From Palsa-504 sp963806335 (GTDB lineage Bacteria; Actinomycetota; Actinomycetes; Streptosporangiales; Streptosporangiaceae): a stretch of 64,000 bases of DNA. The notes beneath the pieces are model-generated. The model saw only the letters and a list, made by a program, of their open reading frames with translations. It made no database searches and was not told where the DNA came from. The stretch lies in assembly GCA_963806335.1 (NCBI GenBank), contig CAWDXO010000013.1, forward strand, positions 186,001 through 250,000, in the 5' to 3' direction. Below, piece after piece: positions 54,751 through 63,530 of the stretch (positions within the stretch are counted from its first letter, which is position 1; the number at the start of each line of letters is the position of its first letter). Both the position numbers and the translations under genes were made by a program.

Positions 54751-55905
54751 ATGAAAATCTTGGTGTTGGGCGGGGATGGGTACCTCGGGTGGCCTACGGC
54801 GCTGCACCTGTCGGAGGAGGGCCATGAGGTGGCCGTCGCCGACAATTTCGTCCGCAGGCATTACGACAATGAGCTCGGGGTCGAGTCGCTGGTGCCGATC
54901 GAGCCGCTGCAGACGCGGATCGCGGTGTGGCAGGAGCTGACCGGCAAGCGGATCGGCCTGTACGTCGGCGACCTGACCGATGCGCTGTTTACCTACCACA
55001 TCATCAGGGACTTCGAGCCGGAGGCGGTCGTCCACTTCGCGGAGCAACGGGCCGCGCCGTACTCGATGATCGACCGGGCGCACGCCGTGTACACGCAGCA
55101 GAACAACGTGGTCGGGAACCTGAACATCTTGTTCGCGATCGCCGAGACCAACCCGGACATCCACCTGGTCAAGCTCGGCACGATGGGCGAGTACGGCACG
55201 CCGAACATCGACATCGAGGAGGGCTGGCTGGACCTCGAGCACAACGGCCGGATCGACCGGGTGCTGTTCCCCAAGCGGCCGGGCTCGTTCTACCACCTGT
55301 CCAAGGTGCACGACAGCCACAACATCGAGTTCGCCTGCCGGATCTGGGATCTGCGGGCCACCGACCTGAACCAGGGCGTGGTCTACGGCCAGCAGACCGC
55401 CGAGACCGCCCGCGACGAGCGGCTGGCTACCAGGTTCGACTACGACGCGGTGTTCGGCACCGTGCTGAACCGCTTCACCATCCAGGCGGTCATCGGCCAC
55501 CCGCTGACCGTGTACGGCTCTGGCAACCAGACCCGCGGCATCATCGACATCCGGGACACCGTCCGCTGCATCCAGCTGGCCTGCGAGAACCCGGCCAACC
55601 GCGGCGAGTTCCGCGTCTTCAACCAGATGACCGAATCCATGTCGGTGGCCCAGATCGCCGCGACCATCCAGGCGGCCAGCCCCGAGGACGTCACCATCGA
55701 GCACCTGGACAACCCCCGCATCGAGGCACCCGAGCACTACTACAACGTCAAGTACACCAAGCTGGTCGAGCTCGGCCTCGAACCGCACCTGCTGTCCGAG
55801 ACCCTGATCGAGTCGCTCTTCGAGATCACCAAGAGGTACGCCCACCGGGTCCGCCTCGAAGCACTCCGGCCCACCGTCAAGTGGCGTGAGCCCACGGCCG
55901 GCTAA
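54751..55905 (+). CDS. UDP-sulfoquinovose synthase-like NAD-dependent epimerase
   Basis: 384 residues. The sequence matches the SQD1/SqdB type closely from end to end: ILVLGGDGYLGWPTALHLS, DNFVRRHYDNELGVESL, the stretch VVHFAEQRAAPYSMIDRAHA, YTQQNNVVGNLNILFAI, LVKLGTMGEYGTPNIDIEEG, the Tyr/Lys pair in SFYHLSKVHDSHNI, ATDLNQGVVYG and RGIIDIRDTVRCIQLA. The enzyme makes UDP-sulfoquinovose from UDP-glucose and sulphite. AGGAGGCGG precedes the ATG. Related sugar genes lie upstream. Whether it serves sulfolipid or a sulphonated glycan is open. Confidence 0.9.
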   Translation: MKILVLGGDGYLGWPTALHLSEEGHEVAVADNFVRRHYDNELGVESLVPIEPLQTRIAVWQELTGKRIGLYVGDLTDALFTYHIIRDFEPEAVVHFAEQRAAPYSMIDRAHAVYTQQNNVVGNLNILFAIAETNPDIHLVKLGTMGEYGTPNIDIEEGWLDLEHNGRIDRVLFPKRPGSFYHLSKVHDSHNIEFACRIWDLRATDLNQGVVYGQQTAETARDERLATRFDYDAVFGTVLNRFTIQAVIGHPLTVYGSGNQTRGIIDIRDTVRCIQLACENPANRGEFRVFNQMTESMSVAQIAATIQAASPEDVTIEHLDNPRIEAPEHYYNVKYTKLVELGLEPHLLSETLIESLFEITKRYAHRVRLEALRPTVKWREPTAG

Positions 55906-55928
55906 ACAGGTGTGCTGGCGCGGGTGAC

Positions 55929-55967
55929 CACGGCCCGTTCGGTCAGAAAATCTTTTGATACCGAACG
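55929..55967. terminator. Hairpin after the UDP-sulfoquinovose synthase-like gene
   Basis: GCCCGTTCGGT and ACCGAACGGGC form an 11-bp stem around an A/T-rich loop (AGAAAATCTTTTGAT). It lies 24 bp after the stop at 55905 and 28 bp before the next start. It may end the upstream transcript, or, less likely, be an operator of the MBL-fold gene. Confidence 0.5.
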
Positions 55968-55994
55968 GGCAGTGGTGTTTGCAATGATGAGAAA

Positions 55995-56804
55995 ATGACC
56001 AGCTCGATCTGCGTGACCTGCGGTAACCATTTTCCGGAGCCCCGGCCAGAGGTCTGCGCGGTGTGCGCGGACGAGCGGCAGTGGGTGCCGCCTGGCGGCC
56101 AGCGGTGGACCACGCTGGCCGAGCTGGTCGCGGCCGGACACCGGTCCGACGTGCGCGTGGTCGAGCCCGGGCTGACCGGGATCGGCGCGGACCCGCCGTT
56201 CGCCATCGGGCAGCGGTCGCTGCTGGTGACCACCGCCGGGGGCAACCTGCTATGGGACCCGTCCGGGTTCATCGACGACGCGGCGGTGGCGGCGGTCCGC
56301 GCGGCGGGCGGCCTGAGCTACGTGACCGCCAGCCACCCGCACTTCTACGGGGCCATCGGCGAGTGGGGCCGCGAGTTCGGCGCGGAGATACTGGTGCCTG
56401 AGGCCGACGCGGCGTGGTTGGGTTCCCGGCCCGGCGCGCGGGTGCGGACCTGGGCCGGGACACTCCCGGTGCTGCCCGGGGTGACACTGGTGCAGTGCGG
56501 CGGGCACTTCCCAGGCAGCGCCGTGGTGCACTGGGCTTCCGGGGCGGACGGGCGCGGGGTGCTGCTGTCCGGGGACACGATCTTCGTGACTCCGGGCGAG
56601 GACCGGGTGACGTTCGTCTGGTCGGCACCGAACCGGCTGCCGCTGTCCGAGGCGGCCGTCACCGGGGTCTGGGCGGCGGTGCGGCCGTTGGCCTTCGACC
56701 GGATCTACGGCGGCTGGTGGACGCCGGTGCTGCGGTCCGGGGCCTGGGAGACGGTGCGGCGGTCGGCGGAGCGGTACGTCGAGCACCTGCGGGGCACGGC
56801 TTAG
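55995..56804 (+). CDS. MBL-fold metallohydrolase-like protein with N-terminal zinc ribbon
   Basis: 269 residues. It starts with a CxxC...CxxC zinc ribbon (ICVTCGNHFPEPRPEVCAVCADE), then a metallo-beta-lactamase fold: GNLLWDPSGFIDD, ASHPHFYGAIGEW, VQCGGHFPGSAVVHWAS, LLSGDTIFVTPG. The usual HxHxDH motif is changed to HPHFYG, so one metal site is altered. Activity is uncertain. It overlaps the convergent DUF6504 gene by 4 bp. Confidence 0.82.
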   Translation: MTSSICVTCGNHFPEPRPEVCAVCADERQWVPPGGQRWTTLAELVAAGHRSDVRVVEPGLTGIGADPPFAIGQRSLLVTTAGGNLLWDPSGFIDDAAVAAVRAAGGLSYVTASHPHFYGAIGEWGREFGAEILVPEADAAWLGSRPGARVRTWAGTLPVLPGVTLVQCGGHFPGSAVVHWASGADGRGVLLSGDTIFVTPGEDRVTFVWSAPNRLPLSEAAVTGVWAAVRPLAFDRIYGGWWTPVLRSGAWETVRRSAERYVEHLRGTA

Positions 56805-57070
56805 CGCAGGGTCCAGGCATCCGTGGCGGCTTCCCGGCGCAGTTCGTATACGCCGGGCGTCATGGCCGGTCCCGGGGAGGCCTCGACGCGCCAGAACTCG
56901 AGCTCGCGCTGCCCCGGCTCGGCCTCCGGATCTCGCCACCACTCCCGGTTGATAACCCAGTGCTCGAGGATCGCGCGGACGGTGTACAGGCGACTGCGCC
57001 ACACGAACCTGGTGGGCCTGCCGTCGGTCCTGGCCTGAACGTTGACCGGCTCACCGTAGATCCTGCTCAT
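56801..57070 (-). CDS. DUF6504-like small protein
   Basis: 89 residues. It reads IYGEPVNVQARTDGRPTRFVWRSRLYTVRAILEHWVINREWWRD and FWRVEASPGPAMTPGVYELRRE, the pattern of the DUF6504 family, which in actinobacteria often lies near the DNA polymerase IV-like/ImuB mutasome genes; none is seen here. GGGAGG lies ahead of the ATG at 57070, which is preferred over one at 57139. Function unknown. Confidence 0.75.
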   Translation of the reverse strand: MSRIYGEPVNVQARTDGRPTRFVWRSRLYTVRAILEHWVINREWWRDPEAEPGQRELEFWRVEASPGPAMTPGVYELRREAATDAWTLR

Positions 57071-57283
57071 GCCGCCGCCTCCCTGGCCGTCGCGCGAGGG
57101 GCCCGCCGCATAGAGGGCCCGCCGGGTGACCCGGCTCATCGCTGCCGCTTGAGGGAAGACAGGCAGTATTCGCGATCGGCACCGATCAGGTCCCGGAGCC
57201 TAGGGTCGAATATAAGTTCACTCGAACAAGTATGCAAATAATCTTTGCCAGCTGACCTGCATATGCTCAAAAATGTCGGTGGT

Positions 57284-57323
57284 CCCCGGCATAGTGGTGG
57301 TCATCCCACCACTGTGCCGAGGG
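57284..57323. repeat. Palindrome with TCATC loop, copy A
   Basis: Arms CCCCGGCATAGTGGTGG and CCACCACTGTGCCGAGGG enclose the loop TCATC, with one G-T pair and one mismatch. The right arm runs into GGGAGG, the Shine-Dalgarno of the DUF4262 gene, so the hairpin could hide it. A second member with the same loop and core is at 59482-59526. Confidence 0.75.
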
Positions 57324-57331
57324 AGGCAAAC

Positions 57332-57823
57332 GTGTGCTGGATCTGTGCTCACCCAGGTGCCACCGAGCGCGACTACCAAGACCACATGCGGCAGCTGATC
57401 GCCATCTACGGCTGGGCCGTGCAGGGCGTGGAACGGGACGGCATCCATCCGCCCTGGGCCTACACCGTCGGGCTCACGAGGTACCGGCGACCCGAGCTCG
57501 TCATTACCGGCATGGGCCTTACCCGCGCCACCGAGGTGCTCAACGGCGTGGCCACCCACCTGCTGCACGCGGAGGCACCCGTGCCGGGCACGCAGGCCAC
57601 GCTGCCCGACGGCCCGCTCGTCGAGATCGTCAAGGTCGCCGTGCCTTGGGCGCACCTGAACCTGGCCGCGGAGTTCTATGGCCGGCGCATCCAGGGCCTG
57701 CAGCTGGTGCACGCCGATAAGCGCGGGCGCTGGCCCTGGGACCCCGACTATCAGGGCGTCCGCGGCGGGCAGCCGGTCCTCGGCCGCCGGGAGCCGCCCG
57801 AGCGCCGCCAGCGCGCCGCCTAG
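57332..57823 (+). CDS. DUF4262 domain protein
   Basis: 163 residues. It begins VCWICAHPGATERDYQDHMRQLIAIYGWAVQGVE, with IHPPWAYTVGLTRYRRPELVITGM, then the end of the domain in PWAHLNLAAEFYG and GLQLVHADKRGRWPWDPDY. These match the DUF4262 family. The GTG at 57332 is chosen because GGGAGG is 6 nt upstream. The family has no assigned function. The gene and the next one are bracketed by the two palindromes. Confidence 0.8.
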   Translation: MCWICAHPGATERDYQDHMRQLIAIYGWAVQGVERDGIHPPWAYTVGLTRYRRPELVITGMGLTRATEVLNGVATHLLHAEAPVPGTQATLPDGPLVEIVKVAVPWAHLNLAAEFYGRRIQGLQLVHADKRGRWPWDPDYQGVRGGQPVLGRREPPERRQRAA

Positions 57824-58101
57824 CCCGGCGGGTTAACGCCGGGGCCCCTTGCGAATGAGGAAGTTTGGGGGATAATGTGCTTGATTTCGCATTACTCAGG
57901 CGGTGGGGGGTTTCGCAGGACCACAGGGCCCGCTCGGACGAGCGTCGGCCCAGGCGTGCGATCTTGCGCAGGCTCGCACGGGCATGCGAGTTTCCGTGCG
58001 CGGTGTGCGCCTACTCGGCGGCTGAGACGTCATTTGTGCCCGCGGCAGTCGACGGGAGCAGCCGCTCCCCAGGCGCGGACCAGGGCTCCGGAGGGGGAGA
58101 C

Positions 58102-59400
58102 ATGACTTCAAAGCGAATCGGGAGAATTGCGGGCTGGATGCTCGCACCGCTGCTGGTGGCTGGCGTGGTGGCCGCGCAAGCGGGCACCGCCTCGGCCGCC
58201 ACTGCGGGTAATACAGGCAATAACGGTTATCACAAGACCTTGTACGTCTCGCCTTACGCCTGGCCGTGGGGCGCCGGCCGGTCCTGCCGCTCGGCCAGGT
58301 TCCGGACTATTCAGTCCGCCGTCAACGCTGCCCCCTCGGGCGGCACCGTGGTCGTCTGCCGGGGCACCTATCACCAGCAGGTCGTGATCACCAAGCCGCT
58401 GGCGCTGCGGGGCCAGCGGGCGACCATCGACCAAAAGGGCGTCACCCCGACATTCCAGGTGACCATCCCTGGTCTTGGCACGGCGACCATCTTCGCTGCC
58501 GTCGTGATGCTCAGCTCCGACATCCGGTTCAGCGGCTTCACGGTCACCAACGCCCTGGGCGAGGGCATCCTGGCCGCCGGGCTGGGCGCCGATATCAGCG
58601 GCATCTCCATCAGCCACAACGCCGTAGTGCACAACGACCTCGGCGGCGGCGTGCCGCCCGCGTCGACCTACTTCCAATGCGCGGCACAAGGACAGGTTCC
58701 CGGTGACTGCGGCGAGGGCGTTCACTTCGTCGGCGTCGCCTACTCCCAGATCACCAGAAACTACATCGCCGGCAACTCCGGCGGGGTCCTGCTGAGCGAC
58801 GACACCGGGCCCACGCACAACAACCTGGTGGCGAACAACGTCGTCACCGGCAACTCGAGCGACTGCGGGATCACCGTTCCCGGGCACAACCCGAACGCGC
58901 TCAACGCCAAGGGCCAGCCGCAGCCGTCGGTGGCGGGCGTCTACGACAACGTGATCCGGGGCAACGTGGTGACGAACAACGGCGTGGCGGGCGAGGGCGC
59001 AGGAGTCCTGTTCGCGAACGCGGCAGCCGGCACCGCCTCGTATGACAACCTGGTCACGGGCAACTACATCGCCGGGAACGGGCTGTCCGGCGTGACGATG
59101 CACGCCCACACCATTAAGCCGGGCCAGTTCGAGGACCTCAACGGCAACCGCGTGATCGGCAACGCCATCGGCAAGAACAACCTCGACGGCGACACGCTAG
59201 ACGCCCCGGCCTCGCCCACGGACACGAAGACCACCGGAGTCCTGGTGTTCTCGGGCGGCGCGCCCGTCACCGTCACCATCGCCTTCAATCACATCTTCAA
59301 CAACCATTTCGGGATCTGGCTCAGCAAGGCGGTAACCGCGTCCGGGCTGGGAACCAACGCCTTCAGGAACGTGACCATACCGATCTCGGCCGGCCACTGA
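58102..59400 (+). CDS. Secreted right-handed beta-helix protein
   Basis: 432 residues. A signal peptide (IGRIAGWMLAPLLVAGVVAAQAGTASA) is followed by a pectin-lyase-like beta-helix: FRTIQSAVNAAPSGGTVVVCRGTYHQQVVI, then many rungs rich in Asn and Gly (NYIAGNSGGVLLSD, NNVVTGNSSDCGIT, NVVTNNGVAGEGAGVLF, NYIAGNGLSGVTM). This is the NosD/Beta_helix arrangement. It probably binds or cuts extracellular polysaccharide. The ATG at 58102 follows GGAGGGGGAGA. The frame extends upstream to 57865 but is not homologous. The 278 bp upstream contain no supported gene. Confidence 0.88.
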   Translation: MTSKRIGRIAGWMLAPLLVAGVVAAQAGTASAATAGNTGNNGYHKTLYVSPYAWPWGAGRSCRSARFRTIQSAVNAAPSGGTVVVCRGTYHQQVVITKPLALRGQRATIDQKGVTPTFQVTIPGLGTATIFAAVVMLSSDIRFSGFTVTNALGEGILAAGLGADISGISISHNAVVHNDLGGGVPPASTYFQCAAQGQVPGDCGEGVHFVGVAYSQITRNYIAGNSGGVLLSDDTGPTHNNLVANNVVTGNSSDCGITVPGHNPNALNAKGQPQPSVAGVYDNVIRGNVVTNNGVAGEGAGVLFANAAAGTASYDNLVTGNYIAGNGLSGVTMHAHTIKPGQFEDLNGNRVIGNAIGKNNLDGDTLDAPASPTDTKTTGVLVFSGGAPVTVTIAFNHIFNNHFGIWLSKAVTASGLGTNAFRNVTIPISAGH

Positions 59401-59481
59401 GCCCGGTCAGGCCGTCCCGCTCAGCTCGGGCAAGGATGCCAAACCCTGGTCCTGGCTGCTGAGATAACTGAAAATTTCAGC

Positions 59482-59526
59482 CTCCCTCAGCGTAGTGGCG
59501 GTCATCCCGCCACTACGCTGAGGGAG
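59482..59526. repeat. Palindrome with TCATC loop, copy B
   Basis: Perfect 20-bp arms (CTCCCTCAGCGTAGTGGCGG and its complement) around TCATC. It lies between the convergent beta-helix and glyA genes. Directly before it is the small palindrome CTGAAAATTTCAG (59468-59480). There is no T-run, so termination is possible but not clear; the shared loop and core with copy A suggest a repeat family. Confidence 0.85.
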
Positions 59527-59550
59527 ATCTGTACGGGATAACGCCGGGCC

Positions 59551-60846
59551 TCAGGGGGTCCAGCCGGGAGCGGGGGAAGCCGCGGGGTTCCAGCCGGGAG
59601 CGGGGAAAGACGCCAGCAACTCGCGGACCTCGGCGGCGATGCGGTCGAGCACCGTCTCGTCGTCCTTGGTGGCGGCGGTGATCGCCTCGTCCATCCAGGC
59701 CGCGAGCGGCTCCATGTGCTCCTCGCGGAGGCCGCGGGTGGTGATCGCGGGCGTGCCGATCCTGATGCCGGAGGGGTCGAACGGCTTGCGCTGGTCGAAT
59801 GGCACCGTGTTGTAATTCGTCTCGATGCCCGCCCGGTCCAGCGCCTTCGCGGCCGGCTTGCCGCCGATGCCCTTAGCGGTGAGGTCCACCAGGATCAGGT
59901 GATTGTCGGTACCGCCGGACACCAGGTCGTAGCCGCGGGACAGCAGCGCGCTGGCCAGCGCCTTGGAATTGGCCACGATCTGATGGGCGTAACGGCGGAA
60001 ATCGGGCTGGGCGGCCTCGTGCAGCGCGACCGCGATCGCGGCCGTGGTGTGGTTGTGCGGGCCTCCCTGCAAGCCGGGGAACACGGCCTTGTCCACGGCA
60101 GAGGCATACTCAGCGTTGCACATGATCATGGCGCCGCGCGGGCCCCGGAGCGTCTTATGCGTGGTCGTGGTGATCACGCCGGCGTGCCCGACGGGCGAGG
60201 GGTGCGCGCCGCCCGCGATCAGCCCGGAGATGTGCGCGATGTCGGCGACCAGGAGCGAGCCTGCCTCGGCCGCGATCGCGGCGAAGGCCGGGAAGTCGAT
60301 GGTCCGCGGGATCGCGGTACCGCCGCAGAAGATGATCTTGGGGTGCTCCCTGAGCGCCAGGTCGCGGACCTCATCCAGGTCGACCCGGCCGGTATCGTGC
60401 CGTACCCCGTACTGGACCGGCCGGAACCACTTGCCGGTCGCGGAGACCGGCCAGCCGTGGGTGAGGTGGCCGCCCATCGGCAGTGACATGCCCATGATCG
60501 TGTCTCCGGGCTGGGCGAACGCCAGGTAGACCGCGAGGTTGGCGGGCGAGCCCGAGTATGGCTGCACGTTGGCGTGGTCGACTCCGAACAGCGCCTTGGC
60601 CCTGTCCCTGGCGAGGTTCTCCAGTGGGTCGATGAACTGCTGGCCCTCGTAGTAGCGGCGGCCCGGGTAGCCCTCGGAGTACTTGTTGGTCAGCACGGTG
60701 CCCGATGCCTCGAGCACGGCCAGCGACACATAGTTCTCCGACGGGATCAGCCTGGCCTTCTCGTACTGCCTGCGGGCCTCGTTCTGGATGAGCCCGGCGA
60801 TCTCGGGGTCAGAGTCCTCGACATTCGGGATGGGCGGGGTGTGCAT
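59551..60846 (-). CDS. glyA: Serine hydroxymethyltransferase
   Basis: 431 residues. PLP-enzyme motifs: IPSENYVSLAVLEASGTVLTNKYSEGYPGRRYYEG, the DHANVQPYSGSPANLAVYLA block, and the PLP lysine in VITTTTHKTLRGPRGAMI. It interconverts serine and glycine with tetrahydrofolate. The ATG at 60846 follows GAGGAGG. The last residues (PAPGWNPAASPAPGWTP) form a duplicated end coded by a short repeat. It resembles secondary GlyA copies in actinobacteria. Divergent from the nucleoside hydrolase. Confidence 0.95.
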   Translation of the reverse strand: MHTPPIPNVEDSDPEIAGLIQNEARRQYEKARLIPSENYVSLAVLEASGTVLTNKYSEGYPGRRYYEGQQFIDPLENLARDRAKALFGVDHANVQPYSGSPANLAVYLAFAQPGDTIMGMSLPMGGHLTHGWPVSATGKWFRPVQYGVRHDTGRVDLDEVRDLALREHPKIIFCGGTAIPRTIDFPAFAAIAAEAGSLLVADIAHISGLIAGGAHPSPVGHAGVITTTTHKTLRGPRGAMIMCNAEYASAVDKAVFPGLQGGPHNHTTAAIAVALHEAAQPDFRRYAHQIVANSKALASALLSRGYDLVSGGTDNHLILVDLTAKGIGGKPAAKALDRAGIETNYNTVPFDQRKPFDPSGIRIGTPAITTRGLREEHMEPLAAWMDEAITAATKDDETVLDRIAAEVRELLASFPAPGWNPAASPAPGWTP

Positions 60847-60972
60847 GACGGACCTCCTCGGCAAGAGGCTACACACCCCGGCGCACGTTAGGTCACGGGG
60901 GCACGCACCGGGGACCGTTCGGTACCTTCATCAGGAGCACCACGAGAGACGAGGAAGGTCAGGATCCGGGAC

Positions 60973-61910
60973 ATGTCCACGAAAATCATCCTCGACTGCG
61001 ACCCGGGGATCGACGACGCGCTCGCGATCGCCTTCGCTCACGGGCATCCCGGCCTCGAGCTGGTCGGCCTCACCACGGTGGCGGGCAACGTCGGGCTGGC
61101 GAAGACGACGGCGAACGCGCTGGCGGTGTGCGAGTTCATCGGCGCCGCCGGGACGCCGGTGACCGCGGGCTGCGACGGGCCGCTGGTGCGGCCCGCGATC
61201 GACGCCCGGGAGGTACACGGCGACTCGGGGCTGGGCGGCGCCACGCTGCCGCCGCCGGGGCCGGCCCGGCTCCCGGCCACGCCATCGACTACATCATCGA
61301 CACCGTGCGGGCCGCTCCGGGCGACATCACGCTGGTCGCGACGGGGCCGCTGACCAACATCGCGCTGGCCGTGCGGCGAGAGCCACGCCTGACGGACTGG
61401 GTGCGGGGATTGGTGATCATGGGCGGCTCAGCGAGCCGCGGCAACGTGACGCCGGCCGCCGAGTACAACATATGGGCGGACCCGGAGGCCGCGGCGGCCG
61501 TGTTCCGGGCCGGCTGGACCGTCACCATGCTGGGGCTGGACGTGACGCTGCGGACCAGCGCCACGGCGGCGGTGCAGCAGCGGATGCGAGATCTGGGACC
61601 GCTCGGCACTAAGTTGCTGCTGCCCGCTCTCGAGCAGTACCGGTCGGTGCGCGAACCCGCGGGGCCGCCGGTACATGACGTCTGCGCGGTGGCCTGGGTG
61701 GCGGAGCCCGGGCTGTTCGGGCTGGTCCCGGCGCGAGTCCAGGTGGAGACGGCCGGGCCGCTGACCGCGGGCATGACCGTCACCGATTTCGAGGTTTCCG
61801 GCGGCGCCGGCCAGGTGAGCGGCGGTAACGCGATGGTCGCGATGGACATCGACGTGGACCGGTTCTGGGACGTCACGCTGGCGACCTACGCCCGGGTGAC
61901 GCCCGGGTGA
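60973..61910 (+). CDS. Nucleoside hydrolase, frameshifted
   Basis: The start is typical: KIILDCDPGIDDALAIAFA, the Asp-rich calcium site of inosine/uridine nucleosidases, then TVAGNVGLAKTTANALAV and VHGDSGLGGATLP. The frame is then lost; one added base between about 61255 and 61275 gives GHAIDYIIDTVRAAPGDITLVATGPLTNIALAV, IMGGSASRGNVTPAAEYNIWADPEAAAAVF and GLDVTLRTSAT, with PVHDVCAVAWV near the end. It cleaves ribonucleosides to base and ribose. The stop lies in an 11-bp repeat block. Confidence 0.88.
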
Positions 61911-61946
61911 CGCCCGGGTGACGCCCGAGTGACGCCCGGGTGACGC
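61892..61946. repeat. Five 11-bp repeats with TGA in all three frames
   Basis: Units CCGGGTGACGC (one is CCGAGTGACGC) start at 61892, 61903, 61914, 61925 and 61936. Each has one TGA; as 11 is not a multiple of three, successive copies put stops in all three forward frames. It ends the nucleoside hydrolase gene. Confidence 0.92.
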
Positions 61947-61980
61947 CCGCACCGGGGGCCCCCTCACTGGGAGCGGAGCC

Positions 61981-63006
61981 TCATCGGGCGGCGACTAGCT
62001 CTCCCCCGAGCTCAAGTTCCTCGTAGAGCCGCACCGTCTGGTCGGTGGCCTCAACGAGATCGGCGTAGTTCCACCGGTGCCTCGGGCCCTCCGGAGTGGC
62101 GAGCGACACCACGCCGGACCGGCACCGTACGGTCAGGTCGCGGCAGATGGAAAGGACCGACATGTCGGAGGCCGGCTCGTCGGCCCGTACCAGCCGCCCG
62201 CTGAACCCCCACTCCTGCAGCATCACCTCGAGTTCCCTGGCGGCCTGGCGGGCGCTGAGCCGCTGGTTAGCTCGCTCGGCCGTAATATCGGCCGAGAGCG
62301 TATAGGCCCGCAGCCCGGTGACGTCGACCAGGCGGGCGTGCGCGAGCGGAGCGGGCACCGCGAACCAGACGGCTTTGCCGCGGAGCCCCCAGCCGCCCAG
62401 CCGGGCGCGGGTGGGATGGTGACCCCACCGACCGCCCGACAACTCGTGCACGATTTGCAGGCCGCGCCCGGTCACGGCTTGGGCCGACACCCAGGCCAGG
62501 GTAGGCGCGGAACCGTGCCGCCAGCCGCGGCAGGAGTCGAAGACCTTGCAGACCAGCTCCCGCCGGATGCCAAGACCCCGCAGGTAAAGCCAGAGTTCGG
62601 GATGTCCGGACAGGCCCGGCGGTGCCGTGGGGATAGACGGTGCCGCCGAGATAGAGGGGGCCGCCGGGATAGAGGGGGCCGCCGGGATAGAGGGGGCCGC
62701 CGGGATAGACGGGGCCGGGCTGGCGGACGTTACCGGCTCGCCTCCCATGTCCGTAACGACGGACACGAGCCGATCCCCCCCTCCGCCAGCCCTGGTCCCC
62801 GCGCGCGCGTGCAGTGTGTTGGCCGCGAGCTCGCTGGCCATCAGGATGCCATCGTCGAGAACCTCGGGCTCGAGCCCGAGCTCCGATACCGCATCCCGGA
62901 ACACCTGCCGCGCGGCCGCGGCGCAGGTCGCGTCGGCTGGCAGAGGCCACACCTGACACGAACCCGCGCGCACGCCTCGCGAACCGCTGATGCCCTGCTG
63001 CCTCAT
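61981..63006 (-). CDS. Histidine-kinase-like ATPase domain protein (regulatory)
   Basis: 341 residues. The N-terminal half has an anti-sigma/HATPase pattern (LPADATCAAAARQVFRDAVSELGLEPEVLDDGILMASELAANTLHA and VTGRGLQIVHELSGGRWGH), interrupted by an APSIPAAPSIP repeat from five 15-bp units at about 62630-62710. The C-terminal 120 residues (AYTLSADITAERANQRLSARQAARELEVMLQEWGFSGRLVRADE) are not recognised. It may act as a protein-binding ATPase that controls a sigma or developmental factor. ATG 63006 has GGAGG 8 nt upstream and is preferred over 63036. Confidence 0.75.
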   Translation of the reverse strand: MRQQGISGSRGVRAGSCQVWPLPADATCAAAARQVFRDAVSELGLEPEVLDDGILMASELAANTLHARAGTRAGGGGDRLVSVVTDMGGEPVTSASPAPSIPAAPSIPAAPSIPAAPSISAAPSIPTAPPGLSGHPELWLYLRGLGIRRELVCKVFDSCRGWRHGSAPTLAWVSAQAVTGRGLQIVHELSGGRWGHHPTRARLGGWGLRGKAVWFAVPAPLAHARLVDVTGLRAYTLSADITAERANQRLSARQAARELEVMLQEWGFSGRLVRADEPASDMSVLSICRDLTVRCRSGVVSLATPEGPRHRWNYADLVEATDQTVRLYEELELGGELVAAR

Positions 63007-63530
63007 ACCTGGCGCCTCCGGCGGATCACCTGACATAAGACCGCCGGCAGGAGGGGTTGCCGTCGGCTGAGATCCCGCTTTAAAAGATACGTGGAATCCG
63101 ACTCTTAATCTGTGAAACACAGGTTAAGACTCAGCGGACCCGCTTCGCAATATCGATACCATCACTTTTTTCGCCGCCGTTCAGCTCAGTTGGCCATACT
63201 CGGGCGTAACGGCCTGCATAGACATGTCACGTTAAATGCCCCTAATACTGATACTGCTGAGCGCGACTGGAGAGGCGCATGCTGACTGTGCGGCTATCGA
63301 TACTTTTGTGTTGTTTGTGGTAGAAGTTAATGATGTTTGTTACCTTATGAGTAGTTTCCGTATCCCTAGCTGGCCGCTGGTCGACGCTGGCATGTACAGT
63401 CGCGGATGGTGAGGGAACCAGACGGTTACCCGCTAGGGCCTCGAGACAGGGCCGGCATAAAGGAAGGCCCCCCGGTGGCTGCATCCTCCAGGGGGCCTTC
63501 CTTCCGTTCGCCTGAGTCATTCACCGCGAC
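63007..63530. other. AT-richer intergenic region
   Basis: Over 500 bp with no supported gene. A frame at 63242-63520 on the minus strand is crossed by the terminator and resembles nothing. AT-rich stretches at 63115-63260 and 63300-63360 suggest promoters for the ATPase gene and a possibly foreign piece of DNA. The terminator of the DUF397 gene is at 63460-63503. Confidence 0.5.
63460..63503 (-). terminator. Intrinsic terminator after the DUF397 gene
   Basis: AAGGAAGGCCCCC and GGGGGCCTTCCTT form a perfect 13-bp stem with an 18-nt loop, 27 bp after the DUF397 stop at 63531. On the minus strand the stem is followed by TTATGCC, only weakly U-rich. Confidence 0.8.

Noticed and set aside
63242..63520. 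Small minus-strand open frame after DUF397
   Set aside because: It starts within the terminator hairpin and matches no known pattern.
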